A stretch of DNA of 64,000 nt from Leifsonia sp. Leaf336 (lineage in GTDB: Bacteria > Actinomycetota > Actinomycetes > Actinomycetales > Microbacteriaceae). Made by a program: the position numbers and the translations under genes. Positions 34,838 to 43,851 of the stretch are shown piece by piece (the stretch's first letter is position 1; each line of letters begins with the position of its first letter). The notes under the pieces are model-generated. The model did not search any database, was not told where the DNA came from, and was given only the letters and a program-made list of their open reading frames with translations. Location: contig NZ_LMOZ01000001.1 in the NCBI RefSeq assembly GCF_001423695.1, positions 62,001 through 126,000 on the forward strand, given 5' to 3'.

Positions 34838-35659
34838 CTAGGTGCGCGACGGGACCGCGGCCTCGCGGGAGGCGAAGGCGACGGCGCGCGGGGCGAGGTC
34901 GCGGTGCAGGCGGGCGAACAGCGCCGCGGAGGCCTCCCCGGGCCATTCGGCCGGCAGCGCGGCGGCGGGGAAGCCCGGGTCGCGATACGGGATCACGCGC
35001 CACTCGTCGAGTACGCGGATCCACAGCGCGAACGCCTCGGCGTCGGCGGTGGGCACCGTCGTGTCGCCGAACCGGGAGAGGAACGACTCGTGCAGCGCGC
35101 GGAGGGCCTCCAGGTCGTACCAGCGGGAGACGGCGACCGCGAGCTCCGCTGCGTCGGCGGCGGGCCGGGCTCCGGTGAAGAGGTCGGCGCCGAACTCGGC
35201 CGCGACTTCCGCGAGCTCGGGCTCGAGACGGTCGGGGCCGATCCATAGCCCGTCCGCGACGGTGCCGCAGCCGAGAGCCGCGAGCCGCCGGCGCAGCTGA
35301 TGGCGCAGGGAGCGCTGGTGCTCGGGGAACGAGAAGGAGACCAGACACCAGTGCTCGGTGGCGCGGCGCTCGCCGAAGATGCGGGCGTCGCCGCGCTCGA
35401 GCATCGGCACGGCCTCCGGGTCGAGCGAGTACCCGGCCACGCCGTCCAGCGGCTCGCGGACGAGCACGCCGCGCGAGCAGAGCCGCGCGAGACTGGAACG
35501 CGCGGTCGCGGCGGGGAAGCCCAGCGCGCCCATCAGCTCGACCGCGCCCGCAGAGCTCATCCAGCCGCCGATCGGGCGCAGCGTGCTGCCGACGACCGTG
35601 CGGAGCAGGGCGGTGGCCGAGCCGCTGCGCGCCTCCAGATCCTCGCGGCCGATGGTCAC
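34838..35659 (-). CDS. PaaX-like transcriptional regulator
   Basis: A 273-residue PaaX-family protein with an N-terminal winged helix (S-S-A-G-A-V-E-L-M-G-A-L-G-F-P-A-A-T-A-R-S-S-L-A-R-L) and the PaaX middle and C-terminal domains (W-C-L-V-S-F-S-F-P-E; I-P-Y-R-D-P-G-F-P). PaaX represses phenylacetate catabolism in response to phenylacetyl-CoA; here it is the last gene of the kynurenine operon, overlapping kynU by 4 nt (GTGA). It is therefore the likely regulator of tryptophan breakdown, perhaps sensing an aromatic-acyl-CoA such as anthraniloyl-CoA (inference). Confidence 0.87.
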   Translation of the reverse strand: MTIGREDLEARSGSATALLRTVVGSTLRPIGGWMSSAGAVELMGALGFPAATARSSLARLCSRGVLVREPLDGVAGYSLDPEAVPMLERGDARIFGERRATEHWCLVSFSFPEHQRSLRHQLRRRLAALGCGTVADGLWIGPDRLEPELAEVAAEFGADLFTGARPAADAAELAVAVSRWYDLEALRALHESFLSRFGDTTVPTADAEAFALWIRVLDEWRVIPYRDPGFPAAALPAEWPGEASAALFARLHRDLAPRAVAFASREAAVPSRT

Positions 35660-36951
35660 TCGTGGATCAGCTCCCCGAGCACGTCGCGCACGGCGGCCAG
35701 GCCGACCGCGACCTCCTCGAAGCTCGTGCTCAGCGGCGACAGGCCGATCCGGAGGCCGCCGGGATCGCGGTAGTCGGGGATGACGTCCCGCTCCCAGAGC
35801 CGCGCGGTGACCTCCCGCATCGCCGGATGGTTCAGCGTGAGGTGACCTCCCCGGCGCTCAGGGTCGCGCGGACTCGCGAGCGCGACGCCGAGCGGGGTCA
35901 GCCAGGTCTCGGCCAGGCGCAGCGCGAACTCGGTGAGGGCGACCGACTTGTCGCGCACCGCCTGGATGCCGCACTCGCGGATCATCGCGACGGTGTCCTG
36001 GAGGGCGAGCATCCCGACGATCGGCGGGGTGCCGGACAGGAAGCGCCGGAGGCCGTCGGCCGGCTGGTACTCCGGTCCCATCAGGAAGACGTCGCGGACG
36101 CCCATCCAGCCCTGGATCGGCTGGACCAGCCGGCTCTGCAGGCGTTCGTTCACGTAGCCGAAGGCGGGCGAACCCGGGCCGCCGTTCAGATACTTGTAGG
36201 TGCAGCCGACGGCGAGGTCGACCTCCCAGTCGTCGAGCTCGACGGGCACGGATCCGGCGGAGTGGCACAGATCCCACAGCACGAGCGCGCCCGCGTCGTG
36301 CACGATGCGGGTGATCGCCCGGGCGTCGGCGAGGAAGCCGGAACGGTAGGCGACGTGGCTCAGGACCACCAGTGCGGTGCGCGGTCCGACGGCCGCGGAG
36401 ACCTGTTCCGGGGTGACGCCGGCCTCGGTGTCGGCCTCGATCCAGACGAGGTCGAGGCCCCGCTCGCGCGCGATGCCGTCGAGCACGTAGCGGTCGGTCG
36501 GGAAGTTGTCGGTGTCCAGCACGATCTCGCTGCGCTCGGGCAAGGAGTCGACGGCCGCGCGCGCGAGCTTGTAGAGCAGGACCGTCGTCGAGTCGCCGAT
36601 GAAGACCTGGCCGGTTCCGGCGCCGAGGGCGGTGGAGCCGAGGTCGTCGCCGATGCGGAACGGGAGTTCCATCCACTCCTCGTCCCACCCGCGGATCAGG
36701 CGGCCTCCCCAGCCGTCGATCACGAAGCGCTGGAGGCGCTCGACGCTCGCGACGGCGGGGCGGCCGAGCGAGTTGCCGTCGAAGTAGGCGAGCACGGGCT
36801 CCGGAGTCGCAGCGCTCGGCGTGACGCCGACGAAGCGCTCACGGTAGGCGGCGAGGGGGTCGGCGGCGTCGAGTGCGCGCGCCGCCGCCAGAGGGTCGCC
36901 GTCGAGGGCCTCGTCGTCGGCGAAGGGGTCGTCAGTGGGGGTGTCGGTCAT
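35656..36951 (-). CDS. kynU: Kynureninase
   Basis: A 431-residue PLP enzyme that splits kynurenine into anthranilate and alanine. It shows Y-F-D-G-N-S-L-G-R-P near the N-terminus, F-P-T-D-R-Y-V, W-D-L-C-H-S-A-G and the PLP lysine in C-T-Y-K-Y-L-N-G-G-P-G-S-P-A-F-G. The N-terminal 30 residues are acidic and variable. The ATG at 36949-36951 overlaps the amidohydrolase stop (ATGA), and the stop overlaps the PaaX-like start. Part of a four-gene operon beginning with kynA. Confidence 0.97.
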   Translation of the reverse strand: MTDTPTDDPFADDEALDGDPLAAARALDAADPLAAYRERFVGVTPSAATPEPVLAYFDGNSLGRPAVASVERLQRFVIDGWGGRLIRGWDEEWMELPFRIGDDLGSTALGAGTGQVFIGDSTTVLLYKLARAAVDSLPERSEIVLDTDNFPTDRYVLDGIARERGLDLVWIEADTEAGVTPEQVSAAVGPRTALVVLSHVAYRSGFLADARAITRIVHDAGALVLWDLCHSAGSVPVELDDWEVDLAVGCTYKYLNGGPGSPAFGYVNERLQSRLVQPIQGWMGVRDVFLMGPEYQPADGLRRFLSGTPPIVGMLALQDTVAMIRECGIQAVRDKSVALTEFALRLAETWLTPLGVALASPRDPERRGGHLTLNHPAMREVTARLWERDVIPDYRDPGGLRIGLSPLSTSFEEVAVGLAAVRDVLGELIHE

Positions 36952-38012
36952 GAGTGCTCCTGTCGGATGGGCGCGAGGTCGGAGAGGTGGAGGCCGCGCG
37001 CGCCGGCCAGCCAGGCGGCGAGGCGGGCGGGTTCTGCGGGAGGCGGGGAGGGGACCCAGGCGACGCGGGGGCCGAGGGGTGGGGTGGTTTCGATTGTGCT
37101 GGTGCCGCTGGTGCTGGTGGTGTCCGCGATCGTGCGGAGGAGGGCGGGGCCGTTCAGCCCTGCCTTCTGGAGGGCGGCGAGTTCGCGCGCGTTCACGCCG
37201 ACCGGGAGGTCGCCGTTGCCGAGGTCGGTGCCGTAGAGCACGCGCCCGCCGCGGGCCGCGAAGCGGCGGAGGTTGTCGACGGCGATGCGAAACGCGGCGG
37301 TCGGCGTGCCCCAGCCGTGGATGTCGAGGGTGCTGATCCAACTCATCCCCGCGTCGACCGCCTCGGCCACAAGCCCGTCGTCGAGGCGTTCGCTGAACGG
37401 GGTGTGGGCGAGCTGGTCGACGCCGGCGCGCAGGGCTCGGGCGGTCTGGCCGACGCCCTCCACGTGGGCGACGACCGGGATGCCGGCCGCATGAGACTCC
37501 TGCACAATCGCGCTCAAGGTCAGGTTGTCCACGGTTTCGCCCGCGTCGCTGTTGAGCGCGACTTTGATGCGGGAGGCTCCTGTCATGATCTGTTGCTGCA
37601 CTGCTTCTCCGGCCTCCCGGGGGCCGCCCACCTCGCTCGCCGCACCGGGAGGAGCCCACCCCGACATCACGGGGTAGCCACCGGGAGCGGTGAGGAGCGC
37701 GCCCGCGATGGCGACGGCCGGGCGGTCGCGCACGTCACGCAGCCAGGTGGCGGCGACGGACGGGACCCAGCCCAGGTCGACCGCGTGCGTGATGCCACCG
37801 CGGAAGAGTGCGGTGGGGTTGCTCAGGCCGAGGTGCGTGTGGTGGTCGGTGAGCGACGCGAAGAGGGTGCCGCCGAGCTCGACGACGTTCGACGTGGTCG
37901 CGACGTCCGTCGCCCGCTGGAGGCGCTCGCCGACGAGCGAGAGGAGGGTCGGGCCGGTGAAGCGGTCGCCGGTCCAGAGCGCGTCGACTCGGACGAGCCC
38001 GCCGCTGCTCAC
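36948..38012 (-). CDS. Amidohydrolase-superfamily enzyme in the kynurenine operon
   Basis: A 354-residue metal-dependent amidohydrolase with the full ligand set: H58-T-H60 in D-H-H-T-H-L-G, K150 in S-R-I-K-V-A-L (possible carboxylated lysine), H183 in V-V-A-H-V-E-G, H203 in L-A-H-T-P-F and D263 in Y-G-T-D-L-G-N. The overall shape is like imidazolonepropionase or prolidase-type members. It overlaps kynA upstream (GTGA) and kynU downstream (ATGA), so it is translated together with both. In the pathway kynA product N-formylkynurenine must be deformylated before kynU; this gene sits at exactly that step. I infer an alternative N-formylkynurenine deformylase, with hydrolysis of another tryptophan-derived amide as the alternative. 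Confidence 0.8.
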   Translation of the reverse strand: MSSGGLVRVDALWTGDRFTGPTLLSLVGERLQRATDVATTSNVVELGGTLFASLTDHHTHLGLSNPTALFRGGITHAVDLGWVPSVAATWLRDVRDRPAVAIAGALLTAPGGYPVMSGWAPPGAASEVGGPREAGEAVQQQIMTGASRIKVALNSDAGETVDNLTLSAIVQESHAAGIPVVAHVEGVGQTARALRAGVDQLAHTPFSERLDDGLVAEAVDAGMSWISTLDIHGWGTPTAAFRIAVDNLRRFAARGGRVLYGTDLGNGDLPVGVNARELAALQKAGLNGPALLRTIADTTSTSGTSTIETTPPLGPRVAWVPSPPPAEPARLAAWLAGARGLHLSDLAPIRQEHS

Positions 38013-38869
38013 TCCGGCGCGCCGATCTCGGTGCGCACCGCGAAGAGCTCGGGGAAGAACGTGAGGTCGAGGGCCTTCTGCAAGAAGGACACGCCGCTCG
38101 AGCCGCCGGTGCCGACCTTCATGCCGATGGTGCGTTGCACCGTCTTGAGGTGGCGGAAGCGCCAGAGCTGGAAGTTGTCCTCCAGATCGACCAGTTCTTC
38201 GCAGGCCTCGTACTCGCTCCAGTGCTCCGCGGCGTGCTCGTAGATGTCGCGGAAGACGGGGACGAGTTCTGGGCAGAAGACGTGGGCCTCCGTCACGTCG
38301 CGGTCGAGCACCGACTGCGGCACGGGGTGGCCGGCGCGCGCCAGGTACCGCAGGAACTCGTCGTAGACGCTGGGCGCCTCCAGCAGCTCGGTCAGCAAGG
38401 CCAGGGCGTCGGGGTCGTCGCGGAACACGGTCAGCATGCGCCGGTTCTTGTTGCCGAGCACGAACTCCACGGCGCGGTACTGGTACGACTGGAAACCGGA
38501 CGAGTTGCCGAGGAATCCGCGGAACTGCGCGTACTCGGTCGGCGTCAGGGTGGCGAGCACGGACCACTGCTCGGTGAGCGTCTTCTGGATGTGCTTGACG
38601 CGCGCGATGCGCTTGAGCGCCTGCGGGAGCTGGTCGGCCCGGAGCAGGTCGCGGGCGTCCTCGAGTTCGTGCAGCACGAGCTTGAGCCAGAGCTCGGTCG
38701 TCTGGTGCTGGATGATGAACAGCAGCTCGTCGTGATGCTCGGGGACGCTCACCGGCTTCTGTGCGCTGAGCAAAGTGCCGAGGTCCAAGTACGACCCGTA
38801 CGACATCCGCTCACGGAAGTCGGTGACGATGTCCGGGTCGAACTCTCGGGTGTTCTCGTTGACAGCCAT
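38009..38869 (-). CDS. kynA: Tryptophan 2,3-dioxygenase
   Basis: A 286-residue heme dioxygenase that opens tryptophan to N-formylkynurenine. Typical segments are [39 protein letters not shown] and, at the C-terminus, [14 protein letters not shown] with the heme-ligand His, then [11 protein letters not shown]. The length is normal. It is the first gene of the operon; the ATG at 38867-38869 lies 6 nt after a -10-like CAGAAT with no ribosome site, suggesting a leaderless transcript. Confidence 0.97.
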   Translation of the reverse strand: MAVNENTREFDPDIVTDFRERMSYGSYLDLGTLLSAQKPVSVPEHHDELLFIIQHQTTELWLKLVLHELEDARDLLRADQLPQALKRIARVKHIQKTLTEQWSVLATLTPTEYAQFRGFLGNSSGFQSYQYRAVEFVLGNKNRRMLTVFRDDPDALALLTELLEAPSVYDEFLRYLARAGHPVPQSVLDRDVTEAHVFCPELVPVFRDIYEHAAEHWSEYEACEELVDLEDNFQLWRFRHLKTVQRTIGMKVGTGGSSGVSFLQKALDLTFFPELFAVRTEIGAPE

Positions 38870-38904
38870 GTTGCGATTCTGCGTCGATCGTCACGAAAGT
38901 GCAA
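38870..38904 (-). promoter_or_regulatory. Leaderless promoter of the kynurenine operon
   Basis: On the minus strand TTGCAC (38904-38899), a 17-nt spacer, CAGAAT (38881-38876) and 6 nt precede the kynA ATG. GTTGC at 38870-38874 and GCAAC at 38901-38905 form short inverted ends around the promoter and could be part of a PaaX-like site. Confidence 0.6.
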
Positions 38905-39061
38905 CAGGTAAGCCGCTCGCGGGGCACGAAGGGCGGCGGGAGGCCGATCGGCACCCGCACGTTCGCCTCCGTTCACCCGCCGGTTACCCGGAGTTGCCGC
39001 CTCCGTCGTCGCTGCCTCCTAGCGTGGAGGCGCTGCGTCGGCACGCGGACGGGAGACGGGC

Positions 39062-40219
39062 ATGGGCAGGCACTACGACCTCGCGATCGTCGGCGGTGGA
39101 ATCGTCGGACTCGGCCATGCCGTCGCGGCCCTGCGCCGCGGCCTCACCGTGGCCGTCGTCGATCGGGCGTCGAGCGTGAACGGCGCGTCCATCCGCAACT
39201 TCGGCCATCTCGGCATCACCGGTCAGGAGGGCGAAGCGCGGGCGTACGCCGAGCTGGCACGCGAGCTGTGGCTGACCCTGTCGGTCGAGGCGGGGTTCTG
39301 GCTGCGCGAGTCCGGCGCGGTGGTCGTCGCCCAGGCGCCGGACGAGCTGGACGTGCTCCAGGAGTTCCGCGATCGGCGCGGCGGCCACGATGTGCGGTTG
39401 CTCACGCCCGCGCAGGTGCGGGAGCGGATCCCCGTGGGAGACGGCGTCGCCGTCGGCGGTGCGCATCTTCCGGCCGACCTCCAGGTCGATCCGCGCGAGG
39501 CGGCCCCCGCGATCGCGCGCTGGCTCGACGCGCACGGGGTCGACTTCTTCTGGCAGACGACAGTGACCGGCGTCGAGACAGGACGCGTGCACACCTCGCG
39601 CGGACGCGTGTCGGCCGACGCGGTGGTCGTCGCCGTGAATCAGGACGTCGACCAGCTCTTCCCCGGCATCGCGGAGGCGAACGGCATCCAGCGCTGCGGT
39701 CTCGACATGATGCTCGTGGAGGCCGAGCTGGACGAACCGCTCGCGGCGCCCGTGCTCACCGGGTGGTCGCTCCTGCGCCTCCCCGGGTTCGCGCACACCC
39801 CGTCTGCGGACGCGCTGCGCGAACGGCTGGCCGCGGAGGATCCGGTGCCGGCCGCCCTCGACGCCGACCTGATGTACGTGCAGCGACCGGACGGCGCGCT
39901 GATCCTCGGCCACACCCGCCACCGCGGTGACGACGTGTCGCCGTTCCAGTCGGAGTCCGCCTCCGAGCTGCTCGTCGAGCGCGCACGGACGCTCTTCGGG
40001 CTCGGCCGCGTGCGAGTACTCGAGCGCTGGCAGGGCATCGATGCAGCGGCGCCCGACGACTTCCTCGTGTCGTCCCCGGCGCCGTCGGTGAGGGTCGTCT
40101 CCGTCACTGGTGGCATCGGCATGACAACCGGACTCGGTCTCGCGGACCGGGTCGTCGATGAGCTCTTCTCGACCGCTCCGGGAGTGCTGACCGCGGCAGG
40201 GGCCGCCCGCTCCCGCTGA
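39062..40219 (+). CDS. FAD-dependent oxidoreductase, TIGR03364-like (phosphonate-associated)
   Basis: A 385-residue D-amino-acid-oxidase-type flavoprotein. The dinucleotide-binding G-G-G-I-V-G is at residues 11-16; G-A-S-I-R-N-F-G-H-L-G-I-T-G and the C-terminal T-G-G-I-G-M-T-T-G-L-G-L-A are typical of the TIGR03364 group. Genes of that group recur beside phosphonatase-like hydrolases and a particular alcohol dehydrogenase, exactly as here, and are thought to oxidise an aminophosphonate (substrate here unproven). The ATG at 39062 follows GGGAG. First of three same-strand genes; 109 bp of CG-rich repeats separate it from the hydrolase. Confidence 0.85.
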   Translation: MGRHYDLAIVGGGIVGLGHAVAALRRGLTVAVVDRASSVNGASIRNFGHLGITGQEGEARAYAELARELWLTLSVEAGFWLRESGAVVVAQAPDELDVLQEFRDRRGGHDVRLLTPAQVRERIPVGDGVAVGGAHLPADLQVDPREAAPAIARWLDAHGVDFFWQTTVTGVETGRVHTSRGRVSADAVVVAVNQDVDQLFPGIAEANGIQRCGLDMMLVEAELDEPLAAPVLTGWSLLRLPGFAHTPSADALRERLAAEDPVPAALDADLMYVQRPDGALILGHTRHRGDDVSPFQSESASELLVERARTLFGLGRVRVLERWQGIDAAAPDDFLVSSPAPSVRVVSVTGGIGMTTGLGLADRVVDELFSTAPGVLTAAGAARSR

Positions 40220-40328
40220 CCTCCGCCGGCCGCCCGAGCCGGCCTCCCACCACCGACCGCCCCGCAACCGACCGCCCCGCCGACACCCGCCCCGCCGACC
40301 AGGAAGACCGCACAGAAAGGCTTCTGCC

Positions 40329-41231
40329 ATGTCCCCTGAAGGACTCATCACGAGTGAGTTCGACGACGCCGCGATCATCGACGCCGATGTCGCCGCCGTC
40401 GCCGCCGCCGTCGACGAAGGCGAGGATCCCGACGACCTCGCCGACCTCGAAGTCGTGGTGCTCGATCTGACGGGCACCACCGTGGTCGACGACGGCCTCG
40501 TGGAGCGGGCGTTCGAGCGCGCCGCAGACGCCGCAGGCATCGCCGAGTCCGACGACGAGTTCGAGCGCGCGCTCGCGTTCGTCCGCGCGACCACGGGTCG
40601 CTCGACCGTGGCGGTCTTCCGCGCCCTCACCGGCGATGAGGAGCAGGCGCAGCACGCCAACGCCGTCTTCGAGTCGTCCTACGCCGAGCTCGCGGCCGCG
40701 GGCGGGATCCGGCCCGTTCCCGGGGCCGCGGAGATCATCCGGCGTCTGCGCGCGATCGGCGTGGCCGTCGTCCTGACCACCGGGCTCTCGCGCGCCACTG
40801 CCGACGCCGTGCTCGACGCCGTCGGCTGGCGCGACCTCGCCGACCTCACCCTCACCCCGGCGGAGGCGGGCCGGGGCGGCCCGTACCCCGACCTCCCGCT
40901 GACGGCGCTGCTGCGGACGGGGACGTCCACCGTCGAGGGGATGGTCGTCGTCGGTGACACCTCCGCCGATATCGCGAGCGGCCTGGCCGCGGGCGCCGGT
41001 CTCGTCGTCGGGGTGTTGACGGGCTCGAACGACGAGCGCGCGCTCACCGCTGCCGGAGCCGATGCCGTCGTCGCGAGCGTCGCCGACCTCGGCGAGTTGC
41101 TCGGCCTCGACGACCTGGAGCACGTCGACAGGCTCGACGACGACTTCGACGACTTCGACGACTTCGACGACTTCGACGACTTCGATGACCTCGACGCGGA
41201 CGACCAGCCGGAGGGGCAGACCCCGCGGTGA
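40329..41231 (+). CDS. Phosphonatase-like HAD hydrolase with acidic repeat tail
   Basis: A 300-residue HAD-superfamily hydrolase of the PhnX-like (TIGR03351) group. The nucleophile motif is V-V-L-D-L-T-G-T-T: the second Asp of normal HAD phosphatases is replaced by Thr, as expected for phosphonatase relatives, where it is usually Ala. Later V-V-V-G-D-T-S-A-D-I is the metal motif. Unusual parts: an acidic 35-residue N-terminal extension (D-V-A-A-V-A-A-A-V-D-E-G-E-D-P-D-D) and a C-terminal tail of five exact D-D-F units encoded by a 9-bp tandem repeat. AGAAAGG lies upstream of the ATG. The stop overlaps the dehydrogenase start. Confidence 0.85.
   Translation: MSPEGLITSEFDDAAIIDADVAAVAAAVDEGEDPDDLADLEVVVLDLTGTTVVDDGLVERAFERAADAAGIAESDDEFERALAFVRATTGRSTVAVFRALTGDEEQAQHANAVFESSYAELAAAGGIRPVPGAAEIIRRLRAIGVAVVLTTGLSRATADAVLDAVGWRDLADLTLTPAEAGRGGPYPDLPLTALLRTGTSTVEGMVVVGDTSADIASGLAAGAGLVVGVLTGSNDERALTAAGADAVVASVADLGELLGLDDLEHVDRLDDDFDDFDDFDDFDDFDDLDADDQPEGQTPR
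41139..41192 (+). repeat. 9-bp coding tandem repeat (Asp-Asp-Phe)
   Basis: Five perfect in-frame copies of GACGACTTC and a sixth diverged copy (GATGACCTC) inside the phosphonatase-like gene. Perfect identity at third positions points to recent slippage; copy-number changes would keep the reading frame and only lengthen or shorten the acidic tail. Confidence 0.95.
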
Positions 41232-42391
41232 CGATCAAAGCAGTGACCCCGCGCGTCGTCGAGCCACCGGCGAGCCTGGGGATGGGGGTGAGCGTGTATC
41301 CGTCGGCCACCGCGATGGTGTGGCCGGGTGAGGGGCACACGCACGAGGCGGTCGCCGTGCCCGGTGTGCGGCTCGCGCCCGGCGACGCGCTCGTGGAGGT
41401 GGAGCTCGCGACGGTCTGCGGGTCCGATGTCGAGACGGTGCTCGGCCATCGGCCGGCCTCCACGCCGCTGGTGCTGGGTCACGAGCAGGTCGGCAGGGTG
41501 ATCGCACTCGGCCGCGGCGGCGCGAAGACGACCGACGGCAAGCGGGTGGCGCTCGGGGAGCGGGTGGTCTGGTCGGCCGCCGTGCCCTGCGGCCGGTGCG
41601 CGCGGTGCCGCCGAGGCGTCCCGCAGCAGTGCGTGAGCCTCCAGAAGTACGGGCACGAACGCATGCGGCGCGGCTGGGAGCTCTCGGGCGGCTTCGCCAC
41701 GCACACGCACATCCTGGACGGCACCCCGCTGGTGGCCGTCCCCGAGGGCGTCGCGGCCGAGGTGCTCGCACCCGCGTCGTGCTCCACCGCGACGGTCGCG
41801 GCGGCGCTCGAGGCAGCGGCGGCGATCGTCCCGCTCGACGGAGCGCTGCTGGTCATCGCCGGCGCAGGGATGCTCGGACTGACGGCCACCGCGATGGCGA
41901 CGGAGGCGGGGGCGAAGGTCGTCGTGATCGACCCCCTCCCGGAACGACGCGAGACCGCGCTGCTGTTCGGCGCCCTCGCGGTCGCCGACCCGAACGCCGC
42001 GCCGGGAGCCCGCTCGGGTCTGCAGCACGCGCTGGCCAAGGCGGGAGGCCGCGCCTCCGTGCCCTCGATCGCCCTCGAGCTCTCAGGTGCAGCATCCGCC
42101 GTCCGCTCGTTGCTCTCCGTCGTCGACGTGGGGGGCGTGCTGGTCCTCGCCGGTTCGGTGTCGCCCGGCCCGGAGCTGCCGGTCGTCCCCGACCTTCTCG
42201 TGCGGCACCTGCTCACCATCCGCGGCGTCCACAACTACGCGCCGCGGCACCTGGAGGAGGCGGTGCGGTTCCTGACCGACGCGGGCGCCAAGTATCCGTT
42301 CGCTCAGCAGGTCGGCGCCGTGTTCCCCCTCGCCGAGGTGGATGCGGCGCTGGTGTGCCGAGGTTCTGCGCGGGTGGCGGTGCGGCCGTAG
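41228..42391 (+). CDS. Zinc-type alcohol dehydrogenase, phosphonate-catabolism-associated family
   Basis: A 387-residue medium-chain dehydrogenase of the TIGR03366-like group. Catalytic-zinc residues appear in C-G-S-D and G-H-E-Q-V-G; four structural-zinc cysteines are in [15 protein letters not shown] (C-x2-C-x2-C-x7-C); the cofactor loop is G-A-G-M-L-G. The GTG at 41228 overlaps the hydrolase stop (GTGA). With the two upstream genes it forms a unit that probably oxidises and cleaves an aminophosphonate or a phosphonate-derived aldehyde/alcohol. No phn transporter or C-P lyase gene is in the window. Confidence 0.85.
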   Translation: MTIKAVTPRVVEPPASLGMGVSVYPSATAMVWPGEGHTHEAVAVPGVRLAPGDALVEVELATVCGSDVETVLGHRPASTPLVLGHEQVGRVIALGRGGAKTTDGKRVALGERVVWSAAVPCGRCARCRRGVPQQCVSLQKYGHERMRRGWELSGGFATHTHILDGTPLVAVPEGVAAEVLAPASCSTATVAAALEAAAAIVPLDGALLVIAGAGMLGLTATAMATEAGAKVVVIDPLPERRETALLFGALAVADPNAAPGARSGLQHALAKAGGRASVPSIALELSGAASAVRSLLSVVDVGGVLVLAGSVSPGPELPVVPDLLVRHLLTIRGVHNYAPRHLEEAVRFLTDAGAKYPFAQQVGAVFPLAEVDAALVCRGSARVAVRP

Positions 42392-42458
42392 TTCTTTCCT
42401 GAGCGTTCTCACATTTTCGGGTTCGTATTCTGGGATCCGCCCGACCGTGAGGACACCC

Positions 42459-43124
42459 GTGATCGAGACCCCTGTCGCCCCGACCACCGCCCAGCCCGCC
42501 GCCGACGACCAGCCGCCCGCACCGCCCGCGCCGCGCCCAGCCGCGTCACCGTCCCCTCGGATGCCGAGCCGCGTGATCGGTGCCCTGATCTTCTCCAGCC
42601 GGTGGTTGCAGGCCCCGCTCTACCTGGGCCTGATCGTCGCGCAGGCCGTCTACGTCTACGTGTTCGTGGTCGAACTGTGGCACCTCACCGAGGAGGTGAT
42701 CTCCGACCCGAGCCACGTCGACGAGGCCTACGTCATGCTGGCGGTGCTCGGGCTGATTGACGTCGTGATGATCGCCAACCTCCTCATCATGGTGATCATC
42801 GGAGGCTACGAGACGTTCGTCTCGCGCGTGAACGTACAGGGGCATCCCGACCAGCCCGAGTGGCTCTCGCACGTCAACGCCAACGTGCTGAAGGTCAAGC
42901 TCGCGATGGCGATCATCGGCATTTCGTCCATCCACCTCCTGAAGACGTTCATCGCGGTCGGCGACCTGGGCGCCACGAACGGCGGCTCCATCGACGGGGA
43001 GCGGTACACCTCGCTCGGCGTGTTCTGGCAGGTGATGATCCATCTGGTGTTCATCGTGTCAGCCGTGGCGCTCGCCGCGATCGACCGGATGTCGAAGCCG
43101 CGCGGGGCCGCTGCGGTGCACTGA
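42459..43124 (+). CDS. YqhA/UPF0114 family membrane protein
   Basis: A 221-residue inner-membrane protein of the UPF0114 (YqhA) family, with four hydrophobic segments and the family stretch [34 protein letters not shown] and [10 protein letters not shown]. The first 40 residues are Pro/Ala-rich and probably cytoplasmic. Function is unknown. The GTG at 42459 follows GAGGA at 5 nt; an ATG at 42561 would start just before the conserved part and is an alternative. Confidence 0.85.
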   Translation: MIETPVAPTTAQPAADDQPPAPPAPRPAASPSPRMPSRVIGALIFSSRWLQAPLYLGLIVAQAVYVYVFVVELWHLTEEVISDPSHVDEAYVMLAVLGLIDVVMIANLLIMVIIGGYETFVSRVNVQGHPDQPEWLSHVNANVLKVKLAMAIIGISSIHLLKTFIAVGDLGATNGGSIDGERYTSLGVFWQVMIHLVFIVSAVALAAIDRMSKPRGAAAVH

Positions 43125-43169
43125 CCGGCGGCGCTGACGCGCGCGCCGCCCTCGTGCCAGGGTGGAGGC

Positions 43170-43769
43170 GTGCCCGCCGATCCGCTCGCCCGCTTCTTCG
43201 AGCTGCTGCGCGCGCTGCCCGAACCCGTCGACGCAGAGCCGCTCTACGGTGACGACGCCGAGGGGCGGCGCCGCGAGCGCAACCTCCGCCGCTACTTCGC
43301 GATGCCGCACGCGCCCGTGCTGCTGCTCGGCGAGGCGCCGGGGTGGCGGGGGATGACCGTGACGGGAGTGCCGTTCGTGTCCGTTCGGGAGGCGCAGGCC
43401 GGGCTGGAGCTCCCCGAACATCCGCAGGCGCCGTGGGAGGCCTCCAGTCGGGTGGTGTGGGCGACGCTGCGCGACTGGCGCGGGCCGATCCCCCTGTCGT
43501 GGCCGGTGTATCCCCTGCATCCGTTCGTGGCGGGCGACCCGCGCACCAATCGCACGCCGAGGCCCGCCGAGGTGCGGGCCGGGGCGCCGGTCGCGCTCGA
43601 GCTGATCCGAGCGCTCGACATCGAGACTGTTGTCGCCGTCGGGCGCAAGGCGCAGGGCGCGATCGCCGCTGCGGGCGTGGAGGCGCCGGCGATCCGGCCC
43701 CCCGCGCAGGGCGGGGCGGCGCTCTTCGCCGAGCAGCTGATCGAGCTGAACCGCGGCCTTAAGCCGTAG
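43170..43769 (+). CDS. Uracil-DNA glycosylase family protein
   Basis: A 199-residue member of the uracil-DNA glycosylase superfamily. L-L-L-G-E-A-P-G-W-R-G matches the water-activating motif of family 4/5-like enzymes, V-Y-P-L-H-P-F-V is near the substrate Phe/Asn part, and V-V-A-V-G-R-K-A-Q-G-A with the following strand resembles the C-terminal DNA-intercalation region. The four iron-sulfur cysteines of classical family 4 enzymes are absent. It probably removes uracil from DNA or is a diverged relative. GTG start at 43170. Confidence 0.75.
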   Translation: MPADPLARFFELLRALPEPVDAEPLYGDDAEGRRRERNLRRYFAMPHAPVLLLGEAPGWRGMTVTGVPFVSVREAQAGLELPEHPQAPWEASSRVVWATLRDWRGPIPLSWPVYPLHPFVAGDPRTNRTPRPAEVRAGAPVALELIRALDIETVVAVGRKAQGAIAAAGVEAPAIRPPAQGGAALFAEQLIELNRGLKP

Positions 43770-43797
43770 CCGCTTGCGTCGCGATTGCCCCTCGCGT

Positions 43798-43817
43798 ATT
43801 ATTCCATGTGGAATAAT
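43798..43817 (+). promoter_or_regulatory. Candidate PadR operator
   Basis: A perfect inverted repeat with 9-bp arms, ATTATTCCA-TG-TGGAATAAT, 34 bp before the padR start. It is strikingly AT-rich against its surroundings and overlaps the likely promoter. Classical PadR sites are ATGT-N8-ACAT-like, so this is a relative rather than an exact match. Confidence 0.7.
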
Positions 43818-43851
43818 CCTCTCCGATCATCATCCACCACCCGAGAGATCC

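Noticed and set aside
35656-37659. N-terminal extension of kynureninase
   Set aside because: The frame stays open upstream of the ATG at 36951, but that part is Arg/Pro-rich shadow sequence antisense-phase to the amidohydrolase. The ATGA overlap fixes the start.
40220-40328. CG-rich semi-repeated stretch before the phosphonatase-like gene
   Set aside because: Loose ACCGACCGCCCCGC-like repeats are present but too irregular to define a unit; I see no gene or operator there.
41139-41192. Short tandem array considered as a CRISPR remnant
   Set aside because: Units are contiguous 9-bp in-frame codons without spacers, so it is a coding microsatellite.
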